NCBI GenBank assembly: GCA_023430465.1 | Contig: JAEZAM010000039.1 | Span: forward strand, 1 to 64,000 | Direction: 5' to 3' | Origin: Bacteroidota bacterium | Lineage (GTDB): Bacteria > Bacteroidota > Bacteroidia > Chitinophagales > Chitinophagaceae | Length of the DNA: 64,000 nt | Part shown: one piece after another, positions 38,842-47,732 of the stretch | Position numbering within the stretch: position 1 is the stretch's first letter | Layout of the letters: each line of letters starts with the position of its first letter | The notes under the pieces: model-generated | Database searches by the model: none | Told to the model about the DNA's origin: nothing | Seen by the model: the letters and a program-made list of their open reading frames with translations, nothing else | Made by a program: the position numbers and the translations under genes

Positions 38842-39675
38842 ATGTTGACGGAACGTTCTCCTGAAAAACGTCGCCGCTTCCGGCGATGGAAGCGCTGGCT
38901 GCTCGGCATCGTTGCGGTATATGTTGCTGGTGGTATAGCTCTCTGGGCATTCCAGGATAAGCTTTTATTCCGCCCCGTCGTACTGGAGCAGGATTATACC
39001 TTCAACTTTGCTACGCCGTTTGAAGAAATCAATCTTCCGGTCACTGAGGAAAAAAATCTCAATATAATTCAGTTCAAAGTTCCCGACTCCCTTACACGGG
39101 GTATCGTGTTGTTCTTCCATGGCAACAGGGAAAATGTGGAGCGGTACGCGCCTGCGGTGCAGGAATTTGTAAAGCACAATTATGAGGTGTGGATGCCGGA
39201 CTATCCGGGTTTTGGTAAATCAACCGGCGAGAGAACCGAACAGATCATGTATGATGATGCGGCCTTGCTGTTCAAAATGGCGAAGTCTGTTATGAATCCG
39301 GACAGCATCATCATCTACGGCAGGTCGATGGGTACTGGCGTTGCAGCACACCTGGCGTCCCGTGTTGATTGCCGGCGCCTCCTGCTGGAAGCGCCGTACT
39401 ATAGCATGCATGCACTCATGCAGCACTATGCCTTTATTTACCCGGTATCGTGGATCGCCAAATATGAATTTCCCACTTATGCATACCTGCCGGAAGTGGA
39501 TGCGCCCATCACTATTTTTCATGGCACCAGCGATGAAGTGATACCATACAGTCATGCTGTTCGACTGGCAAAGGTCAAACCGGGTATTCAGCTTATCACC
39601 ATCAAAGATGGCGGACACAACGATATTTCCACCACACCGGACTATCTTGCGCAGTTGGATGCTATGCTGAAGTAA
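38842..39675 (+). CDS. Membrane-anchored alpha/beta hydrolase
   Basis: A 277-residue serine hydrolase from the ATG at 38842 (MLTERSPEKRRRFRRWKRW); the longer frame from 38776 would overlap the Dabb gene. An N-terminal membrane anchor (LLGIVAVYVAGGIALWAF) precedes the hydrolase domain with oxyanion motif FFHGNREN, nucleophile Ser in GRSMGTG, Asp in HGTSDEVIP and His in GGHNDIS. Closely similar in layout to 45706-46494. Its 3' end overlaps oxyR by 14 bp on the opposite strand. Confidence 0.88.
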   Translation: MLTERSPEKRRRFRRWKRWLLGIVAVYVAGGIALWAFQDKLLFRPVVLEQDYTFNFATPFEEINLPVTEEKNLNIIQFKVPDSLTRGIVLFFHGNRENVERYAPAVQEFVKHNYEVWMPDYPGFGKSTGERTEQIMYDDAALLFKMAKSVMNPDSIIIYGRSMGTGVAAHLASRVDCRRLLLEAPYYSMHALMQHYAFIYPVSWIAKYEFPTYAYLPEVDAPITIFHGTSDEVIPYSHAVRLAKVKPGIQLITIKDGGHNDISTTPDYLAQLDAMLK

Positions 39676-40618
39676 GCTCTTCAGAGATTGGAATTACTTT
39701 CCTGGGTTTGTTGTTCTTCACCTCAACGGGAATGGTGGCCAGTATTTCCTGGCGCAGTGCATCGATCAGTCGTTTCTTGACAAAGTCGCGATGAACCACC
39801 AGGCTGACTTCCCGCATGGGAGCAGGGGCGCGGAAGGGCCGGATAAGTTGAAGTTGTCTGGGTGGCATGTCGAGTGTGGCAAGCTGGGGAATGATGGTGA
39901 TGCCATCATTCAATTCTACCATTCGTCGCAAGGTTTCAATACTTCCTGCTTCATAGTCGAAATTGCTGCTTTCCTTGCCCATCTTCCGAAGTTCACAGAG
40001 ATTCACGATCTGTGCCCGGAAACAATGCCCTTCTTCCAGCAGCCATAGCTTATCCGGATCGATGTCCTGGGGGAGTACATAAGTTTTCTGATATACACTG
40101 TTTTTTTTTGCCACATAGGCCATCAATTCCTCGTAGAACAGTACGGTCTCGGATATACCGGTTTCCTGCAGCGGAGTCACCAACAGGCCGGCATCGATAC
40201 GGCCGTCACGTAAACGCGAAATGATCAGCTCGGTCACCATTTCATGCACTACCAACTTGACGCCGGGATATTTCTTCATGAAAGGGTTGACGAAGAGCGG
40301 CAGCAGGTAGGGAGCGAGTGTGGGGATGATGGCGATGCGCAGTTCGCCGTTCAAAAATCCTTTTTTCTCGTTGATTGATTCCAGGAGTTTATTGCGTTCC
40401 AGGATGATCCGGCGGGCATGGGCGATAATTTCCAGGCCAGGCTCAGTGGGGACTACGGGCTGCTTGCTACGGTCAAAGATCTTGACATCCAGCTCTTCCT
40501 CCAGCTTTTGAACCTGCATACTGAGGGTAGGCTGGGTGACAAAGCAATCTGCGGCGGCAGTGGCAAAATGGCGATGCCGGTCGATGGCAAGCACGTATTC
40601 CAGTTGGGTCAGTGTCAT
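39662..40618 (-). CDS. oxyR: OxyR-type LysR-family peroxide sensor/regulator
   Basis: A 318-residue LysR-type regulator from the ATG at 40618 (MTLTQLEYVLAIDRHRHFATAA). Helix-turn-helix residues 17-40 (AAADCFVTQPTLSMQVQKLEEEL). With this start the two redox cysteines of the EEGHCFRAQIVNLCELRKMG segment fall at residues 199 and 208, the same numbers as in E. coli OxyR, which supports both the start and the identity. It should be activated by hydrogen peroxide through a disulfide. The open frame to 40651 is rejected. A candidate small RNA gene is divergent from it. Confidence 0.93.
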   Translation of the reverse strand: MTLTQLEYVLAIDRHRHFATAAADCFVTQPTLSMQVQKLEEELDVKIFDRSKQPVVPTEPGLEIIAHARRIILERNKLLESINEKKGFLNGELRIAIIPTLAPYLLPLFVNPFMKKYPGVKLVVHEMVTELIISRLRDGRIDAGLLVTPLQETGISETVLFYEELMAYVAKKNSVYQKTYVLPQDIDPDKLWLLEEGHCFRAQIVNLCELRKMGKESSNFDYEAGSIETLRRMVELNDGITIIPQLATLDMPPRQLQLIRPFRAPAPMREVSLVVHRDFVKKRLIDALRQEILATIPVEVKNNKPRKVIPISEELTSA

Positions 40619-40651
40619 AAATAAAATTGATAACGATATAAAGTTAATCAA

Positions 40652-40683
40652 TTTGGATTATGCCCACATTTGACCGAAATTTG
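40652..40683 (+). promoter_or_regulatory. Promoter candidate divergent from oxyR
   Basis: TTTG (40652-40655), 20 nt, GAAATTTG (40676-40683), one change from TAnnTTTG and with exactly the spacing typical of Bacteroidota promoters. It points away from oxyR, towards a terminator 60-90 nt downstream, with no ORF between. Confidence 0.45.
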
Positions 40684-40689
40684 CCCTTG

Positions 40690-40774
40690 TAAATGCACGT
40701 CGAATAACGTAGCAGTTATAGTTGGTTAAGGTTTAATGGTAAGCTCCTGTAGGTAATACTGCAGGGGCTTTTTT
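40690..40774 (+). ncRNA. Candidate small RNA divergent from oxyR
   Basis: Between the promoter at 40652-40683 and the terminator at 40743-40774 lies a stretch of about 55 nt without a reading frame longer than four codons, giving a predicted transcript of about 85 nt. The arrangement is like E. coli oxyS, which is transcribed divergently from oxyR, but I see no sequence similarity to oxyS. Alternative: a short leftover transcript or the leader of nothing. Confidence 0.4.
40743..40774 (+). terminator. Intrinsic terminator of the oxyR-divergent transcript
   Basis: Nine-bp stem GCTCCTGTA with TGCAGGGGC (two G-T pairs), 8-nt loop, followed by six T. No protein gene on the plus strand lies upstream within 1 kb other than the convergent hydrolase at 39675. 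Confidence 0.8.
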
Positions 40775-40793
40775 ATTTGGAGGGTGATAACAG

Positions 40794-40832
40794 TCTGGAG
40801 TGTGGAGTGTGAAGTGCGAAGTGCGGAGCAGT
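40794..40832. repeat. GGAGTGTGGAGTGTGAAGTGCGAAGTGC short tandem repeat
   Basis: Four to five degenerate copies of GTGCGGA/GTGTGGA/GTGCGAA-type heptamers to octamers. Same low-complexity style as the C-rich stretch at 1-40. It borders the minus-strand gene ending at 40860. Confidence 0.5.
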
Positions 40833-40859
40833 CAGCATAAGTAACCCTGTTCCCTTCCA

Positions 40860-41849
40860 TCACCAACCCGGCCCCTGGTACTGGTAAGCCAACACAAAGG
40901 CCACCGTTGCCCAGAAGATGATCACCGGGATGATCCGCTTACCGGAATACAGGTAGGTACAGGCATGAAAAGCGGCCATCGGCACCATCGCCATGATCCA
41001 GTTCTCAAACGTTCCAGTTGTATTTACAAACGGCAGCAACAGCGCCGCCAGCAGGTAGAGCAATAAGAGGCTCCAGCCCTTCCGCACATTGATCAGCATG
41101 CGGCGGAGGTTCTCCTGCACATAATACCCCCCGATCAGGAAAGGTAACATCACCAGGAATATACTTCCCGCCAGCCAGGCCGACTGCCGCAATGAGGGCA
41201 TGCCCAGCGTGATATGAGGTATGAACTCATCCCAGCTCCATTGCCCGTCAATGACCGTGTAGATGGCATAAAAATAAAAGGGCGTGGTGATACCCAGTAT
41301 GCAGATCAGCCACTCATTTACCCGGAACGGGCGCATCACCGCCAGCGCCAGCAATATCCAGACAATAAAGGTGAGTGACGATACAAACAGGAAACCCGCA
41401 ATACCAAGCGCCAACCCGATATTATAAATCGATCCTTTTGCATTCTGCTGGTTGTATATGCCAAACAGGGCGGAAAGAATAAACAACAGGATACTGTTGA
41501 TCAGCAGGGGCGCTGAGAATATGTTCCAGACCGGCAACAACGAGGTGATCAGCATATAGGCCAGGCCGGGCAGGTAAGTTGATTTCGTCATCATCCGCTG
41601 GGAATTGATGAACCTGTTCAATACTACGGCCTGGAGAAACAAAAAGCCAAAGGTGAGCAGGGGATAGAACAGCGGAAACCCTTTCGCCACAGGATCCAGG
41701 AAACGAAGTATGGCCGTGAACAGGATACCATCTGCCGGTCGCTCTACCGGCATCTGGGGATGTACAAACATCGGCAGTTTGAGCAGGATGCCGGCTACCA
41801 GCAGCAACACAAGGTTGATGGGATTTTTCTGTTTGAATACGCCGATCAC
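40860..41849 (-). CDS. Multi-pass membrane protein (DUF6427-like)
   Basis: A 329-residue integral membrane protein starting with GTG at 41849 (IGVFKQKNPINLVLLLVAGILL). About nine or ten hydrophobic helices are visible, including the family-like SQRMMTKSTYLPGLAYMLITSLLP and VMRPFRVNEWLICILGITTPFY blocks, which recall the Bacteroidota DUF6427 family. Function unknown. It lies 30 bp downstream of the secreted protein gene on the same strand. Confidence 0.68.
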   Translation of the reverse strand: MIGVFKQKNPINLVLLLVAGILLKLPMFVHPQMPVERPADGILFTAILRFLDPVAKGFPLFYPLLTFGFLFLQAVVLNRFINSQRMMTKSTYLPGLAYMLITSLLPVWNIFSAPLLINSILLFILSALFGIYNQQNAKGSIYNIGLALGIAGFLFVSSLTFIVWILLALAVMRPFRVNEWLICILGITTPFYFYAIYTVIDGQWSWDEFIPHITLGMPSLRQSAWLAGSIFLVMLPFLIGGYYVQENLRRMLINVRKGWSLLLLYLLAALLLPFVNTTGTFENWIMAMVPMAAFHACTYLYSGKRIIPVIIFWATVAFVLAYQYQGPGW

Positions 41850-41879
41850 GGATAGTGGATGGTTGTGGTTAGTTCGGTT

Positions 41880-43400
41880 TTAATTATAATCTACCTTGGC
41901 AAAACAAATGAGGTTTCGGTGAACACAGGGTATGATGATCTGCCTTGAGCTGACCTGTCTCGCATATTTTGGCATGAAATCATAGCCCCTGTCCAGGTTC
42001 TTCAATGTCGGGTTCCGGTTTACCTGTCCGTTCGGATCCACGCTGTAATCATTCAGCAGCAGTACCCTTCGTTCCGGGTTGTTGAACAGGAAGTGCAGTT
42101 GCCCACCGGTGATCATCAGCTGGTAAGAGATCAGGTCATCAGTCTGATCATCAAATTGCTCCTTCGCGATCACGCTGCTCCATTCCAGTTTGCCCTGGTT
42201 GCTGAAAGACAAGATAGCAATATTATCTGCCTGGTACCTAACATTCTGGAAATCATTGTACCTGTTTCCCCAAAAATTACCGTAGTAAGGCGAGTAGTAA
42301 TAGTAATCATACGAACGCATATACGGTGAGCCATACAAATAGTTCCACCTGTTCCAGCTTCCTCCACGCGAGGTGGTGTAAAAAGCTTCGCTGCTGATGA
42401 TCACCCCGCCGTCTTTCCGGGTGATTATATTGCGGATAAAATAGTCGTTGAAAGCGGTCCGTGTGCCTGCATTGCCTCTTGCTTCGCGTTTGAGGTCTTC
42501 ACTGAATGTCACGGTATCCTGTACCAGGGGGCGGCCCTGCTTTTTATCCCATATATAAAGGAAATAGCCTTCGGCATTGCCCCGGCGCTTGGTGTAAAAG
42601 AAAGATGTCAAAAAGTACCGGTGGTTGCTGTTATCAGGCTTGATGTGGATCTCGTCCAGGTAAATTTTATCAGTACTCAGCGCGTTCACCATGAAGCTGT
42701 CGGCCTGTGCATGTTTGACCACAAATGCAGCGTAGCCGATATTTTCATTGTTCACCCGGTCAAACTTGGTAAAGATCATATCTCCTTCGTTATCCAGGTG
42801 AAATTCGTTGAGATAGTCATTGCGGTCATCCATCGGCATACTAAGCCGGCTGCGTTTGAGCACATCCAGTTTATCGTTGAGGAGCACAGTGGAGATCATG
42901 TAATTCCGTTTGTTCTTGGAATTGATCTTGAATACCATGATGCGGCTTTTGTCTTCACTGGAGATGACAGAGTAGATCTTGTTGTCGGCTCCAAAGTTTA
43001 CCTGCGTTGTGTCCAGTTCGATCAGTTCCCCGATCTTCTGCCCGTTTCCGTCAATTCGCGCAGCTACGCAATGAATGATGTTGCGTTTGCGGTATTGGTA
43101 GATCATGTAACTGAAATCGGAATAGGGGAAGAAATCGACGTTGATAACCTTGTCATTATCCGGCAGGTAATCCTGCTCTACCTTGGCGATCTGCTTCATA
43201 TCGTTATCAAGCACCGATATCCAGTTCTTGTTGCGCATGCTCTTATATATGAGAAAATTCCCGCTGATCTTGCCTACAATATCAAAATTCATCCGGCGGG
43301 TATCATCCTTTTCCGCTTCGGAATAGGTGATCCGCTGACCATAAGCCGTACCAGAGACCAACAGGATTACCAAGAGAAACAACCAACTTCCCCTCATCAT
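41880..43400 (-). CDS. Secreted protein of unknown function
   Basis: A 506-residue protein with a signal peptide (MMRGSWLFLLVILLVSGTAYGQ). The mature part is rich in short beta strands with repeated 'I...D..G..I' patterns (LIYKSMRNKNWISVLDND, SYMIYQYRKRNIIHCVAARID), suggesting a propeller-like fold. A Tyr-rich stretch (YLYGSPYMRSYDYYYYSPYYGNFWG) lies near 355-380. No family is recognised. Start at ATG 43400 or 43397. It precedes the membrane protein gene and both may form a unit. Confidence 0.7.
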   Translation of the reverse strand: MMRGSWLFLLVILLVSGTAYGQRITYSEAEKDDTRRMNFDIVGKISGNFLIYKSMRNKNWISVLDNDMKQIAKVEQDYLPDNDKVINVDFFPYSDFSYMIYQYRKRNIIHCVAARIDGNGQKIGELIELDTTQVNFGADNKIYSVISSEDKSRIMVFKINSKNKRNYMISTVLLNDKLDVLKRSRLSMPMDDRNDYLNEFHLDNEGDMIFTKFDRVNNENIGYAAFVVKHAQADSFMVNALSTDKIYLDEIHIKPDNSNHRYFLTSFFYTKRRGNAEGYFLYIWDKKQGRPLVQDTVTFSEDLKREARGNAGTRTAFNDYFIRNIITRKDGGVIISSEAFYTTSRGGSWNRWNYLYGSPYMRSYDYYYYSPYYGNFWGNRYNDFQNVRYQADNIAILSFSNQGKLEWSSVIAKEQFDDQTDDLISYQLMITGGQLHFLFNNPERRVLLLNDYSVDPNGQVNRNPTLKNLDRGYDFMPKYARQVSSRQIIIPCVHRNLICFAKVDYN

Positions 43401-43581
43401 AATAATCTGATTTTTTGCGTATTAAAGTTACCATTTGCCACCGAATTGATAGCAGAATTATTGTTATGGAGATGCCATAATCACCAGGATTACATCAACG
43501 CTAACGGTTGTGTGTAAATTGTCAGCCGGGCGCCGGATGCAATCTTTTAACACCGTGTTCGTTATAACCTGTTTTTGCCTA

Positions 43582-43589
43582 TACCTTTG
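43582..43589 (+). promoter_or_regulatory. -7 box of kup
   Basis: TACCTTTG, an exact TAnnTTTG match, 33 nt upstream of the GTG start at 43623. The -33 region is only weakly TTCG-like. I see no riboswitch-like structure in the 200 bp upstream. Confidence 0.5.
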
Positions 43590-43622
43590 TAGACGCATCG
43601 TCGCATATATCAACACCTTCAC

Positions 43623-45593
43623 GTGAAAGCATCGACTAACAAGGTCTCAGCAGCAGGACTCCTCATCGCTTTAGGGATCATTTTCGGAGACATAGGTACA
43701 TCGCCACTCTACGTATTCAATGCCATTATCAATGGCCGGGTCGTGGATGAGAACCTGATTGTGGGTACGCTTTCGTGTATCATCTGGACCCTCACGCTGC
43801 AAACGACGATCAAGTATGTAATACTTATCCTGCGCGCCGATAACCGGGGGGAGGGTGGCACATTTGCGCTCTATGCCCTCGTCAGGCGCAGGAAAAAGTG
43901 GCTGGTGATACCGGCAATGATCGGCGGAGCGGCCCTTCTCGCAGATGGTATCATTACTCCTCCTATCTCGATCACCTCCGCGATCGAGGGTCTGGGAGAA
44001 TTGCCAAACCTGAGAATGCCGACGGAAACGGTGGTGATCATTGTGATCGTAATCCTATCCCTGTTTTTCTTTCTCCAGCAATTCGGCACGGCCTCGATTG
44101 GTAAACTGTTCGGGCCGGTGATGTTTACCTGGTTTACCATGCTGGCGGTACTGGGTGTCGTGCACGTATTCGATGACCTGTCGATCTTCAAGGCGATCAG
44201 CCCGTATTACGCAGTTGAATTTCTCCGCACCTACCCGGAAGGCTTCTGGCTGCTGGGCGCTGTATTCCTATGCACCACAGGTGCGGAGGCATTGTACAGC
44301 GACCTTGGTCACTGCGGTCGTCAGAATATCCGTGTTTCCTGGATATATGTAAAAAGCTGCCTGCTCATTAACTATTTCGGGCAGGGTGCCTACCTGTTGG
44401 CTAACCGGTCAGGCATGGAAATCACAAAAGCTGTAAAAGCCGAGCAAGGCATCAATGCATTTTTTGACCTCATGCCGTCCTGGTTCATCATACCGGGAGT
44501 AGCGATTGCAACCACGGCCGCGATCGTTGCCAGCCAGGCGATGATATCCGGCGCTTTCACCCTGATCAGCGAAGCCATGCGCCTCAATTTATGGCCAAAG
44601 GTGAAGATCCGCTATCCATCGGAAGAAAAGGGTCAGTTGTTTATCCCTGCCATCAACCTGCTCATGTTCATCGGTTGTGTGGGCGTTGTCCTTTATTTCC
44701 GCGAGTCGTCGAAGATGGAAGCAGCCTATGGCCTGGCGATCATTGTAACCATGATCACGACCACCATCCTGTTTGCCAACTATCTGGTACTCCATCGTGT
44801 GAAATCAGGATGGATATGGGCTTTTCTCATAGGTTACTTTATCGTGGAGGCAGGCTATGCTGTAGCGTTGATGGATAAATTTCTGCATGGCGGGTATGTA
44901 ACCCTGCTTGTAGGAGGGGTAATGTTCCTGGTGATGTATGTGTGGTTCCGGGCCCGTCGCATCAAGAACCGCTACGTGGAGTTTGTACGAATGGAGCACT
45001 ATATTCCAAAGATCCAGGAGCTGAGCAACGACCGTGCTGTGCCCAAATACGCCACGCACCTGGTATATCTAACGAGTGCGAATAATCCAAAGGAGATCGA
45101 GCATAAGATCATTTATTCCATTCTCAACAAGAAACCCAAACGCGCCGATATCTATTGGTTCGTTCACGTGGACACCATGGATGACCCCTATACATGCGAA
45201 TACAAAGTGGATCATATCATACCGAATGATATCATACGTGTAGACTTTCGGCTTGGGTTTCGCATGGAACCGCGGATCAACCTGATGTTCCGCAAGGTGG
45301 TGGAAGATCTCGTGGCGAATAAGGAAGTGAACATCATCAGCCGTTATGAGAGCCTGGCCAGCAGCAATACCGTTGGCGACTTCCAGTTTATGGTGATGGA
45401 GAAATACCTCAGCCAGGACAATGAACTTCCGTTCATCGAGCGGGTGATCATGAAATTCCATTTCTGGCTGAAGGAGCACAGTCTTTCAGAGGAAAGAGGT
45501 TTCGGGCTGGATACGGCCAATGTAACGGTGGAAAAATTTCCGTTGATCGTATCGCCGGTGACGAATTTGAAATTGAGGCGGGTGGAGGATTGA
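43623..45593 (+). CDS. kup: KUP/HAK/KT family potassium uptake protein
   Basis: A 656-residue potassium transporter of the inner membrane with about 12 helices. N-terminal ALGIIFGDIGTSPLYVFNAI is the family hallmark, followed by GEGGTFALYALVRR and DGIITPPISITSAIEGL, and GTSAEALYSDLGHCG-like TGAEALYSDLGHCGRQNIRVSW. The C-terminal ~190 residues form the cytoplasmic domain. Translation begins at GTG 43623. The gene is monocistronic with its own promoter box. Confidence 0.95.
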   Translation: MKASTNKVSAAGLLIALGIIFGDIGTSPLYVFNAIINGRVVDENLIVGTLSCIIWTLTLQTTIKYVILILRADNRGEGGTFALYALVRRRKKWLVIPAMIGGAALLADGIITPPISITSAIEGLGELPNLRMPTETVVIIVIVILSLFFFLQQFGTASIGKLFGPVMFTWFTMLAVLGVVHVFDDLSIFKAISPYYAVEFLRTYPEGFWLLGAVFLCTTGAEALYSDLGHCGRQNIRVSWIYVKSCLLINYFGQGAYLLANRSGMEITKAVKAEQGINAFFDLMPSWFIIPGVAIATTAAIVASQAMISGAFTLISEAMRLNLWPKVKIRYPSEEKGQLFIPAINLLMFIGCVGVVLYFRESSKMEAAYGLAIIVTMITTTILFANYLVLHRVKSGWIWAFLIGYFIVEAGYAVALMDKFLHGGYVTLLVGGVMFLVMYVWFRARRIKNRYVEFVRMEHYIPKIQELSNDRAVPKYATHLVYLTSANNPKEIEHKIIYSILNKKPKRADIYWFVHVDTMDDPYTCEYKVDHIIPNDIIRVDFRLGFRMEPRINLMFRKVVEDLVANKEVNIISRYESLASSNTVGDFQFMVMEKYLSQDNELPFIERVIMKFHFWLKEHSLSEERGFGLDTANVTVEKFPLIVSPVTNLKLRRVED

Positions 45594-45604
45594 CAGGAGT
45601 GAAA

Positions 45605-45640
45605 CGGGGTTTCCAACAGGCGGAAACCGTCTAAACCCCG
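45605..45640. repeat. Inverted repeat behind kup
   Basis: CGGGGTTT (45605-45612) pairs with AAACCCCG (45633-45640), and an inner GGTTTCC pairs with GGAAACC. It lies 12 bp after the kup stop and could end its transcript, but lacks a T-run. Confidence 0.5.
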
Positions 45641-45649
45641 CAAAATCGA

Positions 45650-45684
45650 AAGTTGTCAACCTTTAAAAGGTTGTCAACCTTTTC
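45650..45684. repeat. Double AGGTTGTCAACCTTT palindrome
   Basis: Two tandem copies of GTTGTCAACCTTT, each itself nearly palindromic, joined so that CAACCTTT-A-AAAGGTTG forms a perfect 8-bp inverted repeat across the junction. It lies between kup and the hydrolase gene. It is a REP-like intergenic element or a double operator. Confidence 0.6.
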
Positions 45685-45705
45685 GCGATAACAAGTAAAC
45701 CGACC

Positions 45706-46494
45706 TTGCCTACATTCATTTGGTATATCATCCTCATCGTCGCCGGGCTATCCGTGCTGATCTATTTTTTCCAGGAACGTTTTATTTTCAAACCGGAAAA
45801 ACTAAAAGCCGATTTCAAATTCACCTACGACATTCCCTTCCGCGAATATTTCTTTGATATCGAACCCGGCGTACGGATCAACGGGCTGCATTTTCATCGG
45901 CCGTCCCCTGCCGGCCTGATCCTTTACTTTCACGGCAACACCCGGAGCATAAAGGGTTGGGCTAAATATGCCCGCGATTTTTACAGGCATAACTATGACG
46001 TGGTCCTCGTTGATTACCGCGGATTTGGCAAGAGTACCGGCAAGCGAAGCGAACGGGAGATGATGACCGATATGCAGTTCGTTTACGACAGGCTCCGCGA
46101 AACCTATGACGAACATCACCTGATCGTATATGGACGCAGCATCGGGAGCGGGTTTGCTGCCAAACTTGCGGCAGACAACCGGCCGCGTTACCTTATCCTC
46201 GACGCCCCCTACTATAATTTCGTGAAAGTCGTGGAGCGCTTCCTCCCTATCCTTCCGGTGCGCTTCGTGTTGCGGTATCACCTGCGCACGGACAAATGGA
46301 TCCGGAAAGTAAACTGCCATACCTACATTATTCATGGCACGCGCGACTGGCTCATTCCTATCCGGCACAGCGAGCGGCTGCAACAGCTCAATCCGCACAA
46401 AATCACCCTGATACGCATTACCGGAGGGGGACACAACAACCTTCCGCGGTTCGATGAGTACCATAATTTCGTGCGGGATATTCTGAAATATTAA
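45706..46494 (+). CDS. Membrane-anchored alpha/beta hydrolase (paralogue)
   Basis: A 262-residue serine hydrolase starting with TTG at 45706 (PTFIWYIILIVAGLSVLIYF, an N-terminal membrane anchor). Catalytic features are YFHGNTRS, GRSIGSG (nucleophile Ser), HGTRDWLIP (Asp) and GGGHNNLP (His). It shares order and motifs with the hydrolase at 38842-39675 (RFGKSTGERTEQ versus RGFGKSTGKRSER; APYYSM versus APYYNF), so the two are paralogues 6 kb apart. Substrate unknown. Confidence 0.85.
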   Translation: MPTFIWYIILIVAGLSVLIYFFQERFIFKPEKLKADFKFTYDIPFREYFFDIEPGVRINGLHFHRPSPAGLILYFHGNTRSIKGWAKYARDFYRHNYDVVLVDYRGFGKSTGKRSEREMMTDMQFVYDRLRETYDEHHLIVYGRSIGSGFAAKLAADNRPRYLILDAPYYNFVKVVERFLPILPVRFVLRYHLRTDKWIRKVNCHTYIIHGTRDWLIPIRHSERLQQLNPHKITLIRITGGGHNNLPRFDEYHNFVRDILKY

Positions 46495-46589
46495 GCGGTT
46501 TTCTGCGTTTTTGTTAAGTCTATTGTAATTGAAGGGGTTATGTTGTTACTTAGTAGCCGCAAAACCGTCATATCCTATAAAGAACGACT

Positions 46590-47732
46590 ATGAATCCAAA
46601 ACTTTACACCCTGCTCTTCCTGTCGATCGTGTTATTCTCCTGCAAATCTGCAGAGAAACTATACAACCAGGGCCGCTATGAAGAAGCGGTATCGCTCGCT
46701 GCAAAAAAGCTCAGCAAGAAACCCAATGACCTCGAACTACAGGATATCCTGCAAAATGCCTATCGCTATGCCGTACAGGATCACGAAAATCGCATCAGGA
46801 ATTTTTCTGCAAGCAATTCCGACCTACGTTTCGAAAACATCTACCGCGAGTACACCAGCCTGCAACGACTTTATGAAGTAATCAGGAAAACACCCGCTGT
46901 TTACGAAAAAGTGCAGCCTACTGATTATTCATCGTACATCGCTACGTATAAAGAAGAAGCCGGCAATGCGCGGCTCGACCGGGGCGATGAGCTCATGAGC
47001 ATGAATACAAAGCTTGGCGCACGCGACGCATATTACGAGTTTCAGAAAGCGCTTACGCTGAAACCCGGTGATCTTTCCATTCGTCAGAAAATAGACGAAG
47101 CCTATGCCAACGCGGTAACGAATGTGATCGTGATGCCATTGACCCGGTTTGGATACCAGTACTCCTCTTATAACTACGATTTTCACAACTTCGACTACAA
47201 TGTTCTGAACTCGCTGAACAGCGCGAAGAACAATACTTTTCTGCGGTTCCTGGCGGCACCTGAAGCAGAAAGAACGAACACAAGACCAGACAACTTTGTA
47301 GATCTTAAGTTCAGTGATGTAAACATTGGCCGCTACCGTGATCAGCGGACCGTCCGGGAAGTAAGTCGCCAGGTGGTATCGAAAGAAATTGTGCATAAAG
47401 CCGATTCTGTAACAAAAGAATATATCACGGTAAAGGCCAGGATCAGCACAGTGACCCGCACATTGCAGGCTGACGGACTGATGCAGGCAACCGTTCGCGA
47501 CCATGAAAGCAGGTGGATGTGGAGCGACACGTACACCGGTAACTACAACTGGTCAGCTACTTTCTCCAGCTATACGGGCGATGAGCGCGCACTGAGCGAT
47601 GAGGATAAAAAACTGCTGAAACAAAAAGAACAATGGCCTCCTTCGAATGATGAGATCATACGGATCATCATGAACGAAATACAAAGCAAGACCCAATGTG
47701 GTATATCGGATTATTTCAGGAGATATAATTGA
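46590..47732 (+). CDS. TPR-containing lipoprotein
   Basis: A 380-residue predicted lipoprotein (lipobox VLFSC, C18). Two TPR-like helical hairpins are visible (AEKLYNQGRYEEAVSLAAKKLSKKPNDLELQ near 20-50 and ARDAYYEFQKALTLKPGDLSIRQKIDEAYANA near 145-175). The C-terminal half is beta-rich with no recognised domain. Function unknown. It is followed by a repeat-filled gap. Confidence 0.75.
   Translation: MNPKLYTLLFLSIVLFSCKSAEKLYNQGRYEEAVSLAAKKLSKKPNDLELQDILQNAYRYAVQDHENRIRNFSASNSDLRFENIYREYTSLQRLYEVIRKTPAVYEKVQPTDYSSYIATYKEEAGNARLDRGDELMSMNTKLGARDAYYEFQKALTLKPGDLSIRQKIDEAYANAVTNVIVMPLTRFGYQYSSYNYDFHNFDYNVLNSLNSAKNNTFLRFLAAPEAERTNTRPDNFVDLKFSDVNIGRYRDQRTVREVSRQVVSKEIVHKADSVTKEYITVKARISTVTRTLQADGLMQATVRDHESRWMWSDTYTGNYNWSATFSSYTGDERALSDEDKKLLKQKEQWPPSNDEIIRIIMNEIQSKTQCGISDYFRRYN

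Noticed and set aside
40700..40770. tRNA-like sequence (GTTGGTTAAGGTTTAATGG) in the oxyR-divergent region
   Set aside because: No acceptor stem, anticodon arm or TTCGAATC loop can be folded; only a D-loop-like chance match.
42621..43517. 298-codon plus-strand ORF opposite the secreted protein gene at 41880-43400
   Set aside because: It lacks family-like motifs, its composition reflects the antisense of a gene with signal peptide and normal coding character, and it has no promoter. Treated as a shadow.
43401..43622. Possible c-di-AMP or other riboswitch before kup
   Set aside because: No conserved helices or known riboswitch motifs were visible; only a -7 box.
45650..45684. CRISPR-like direct repeats
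   Set aside because: Only two copies with no spacers; the unit is a palindrome of a REP-like type.
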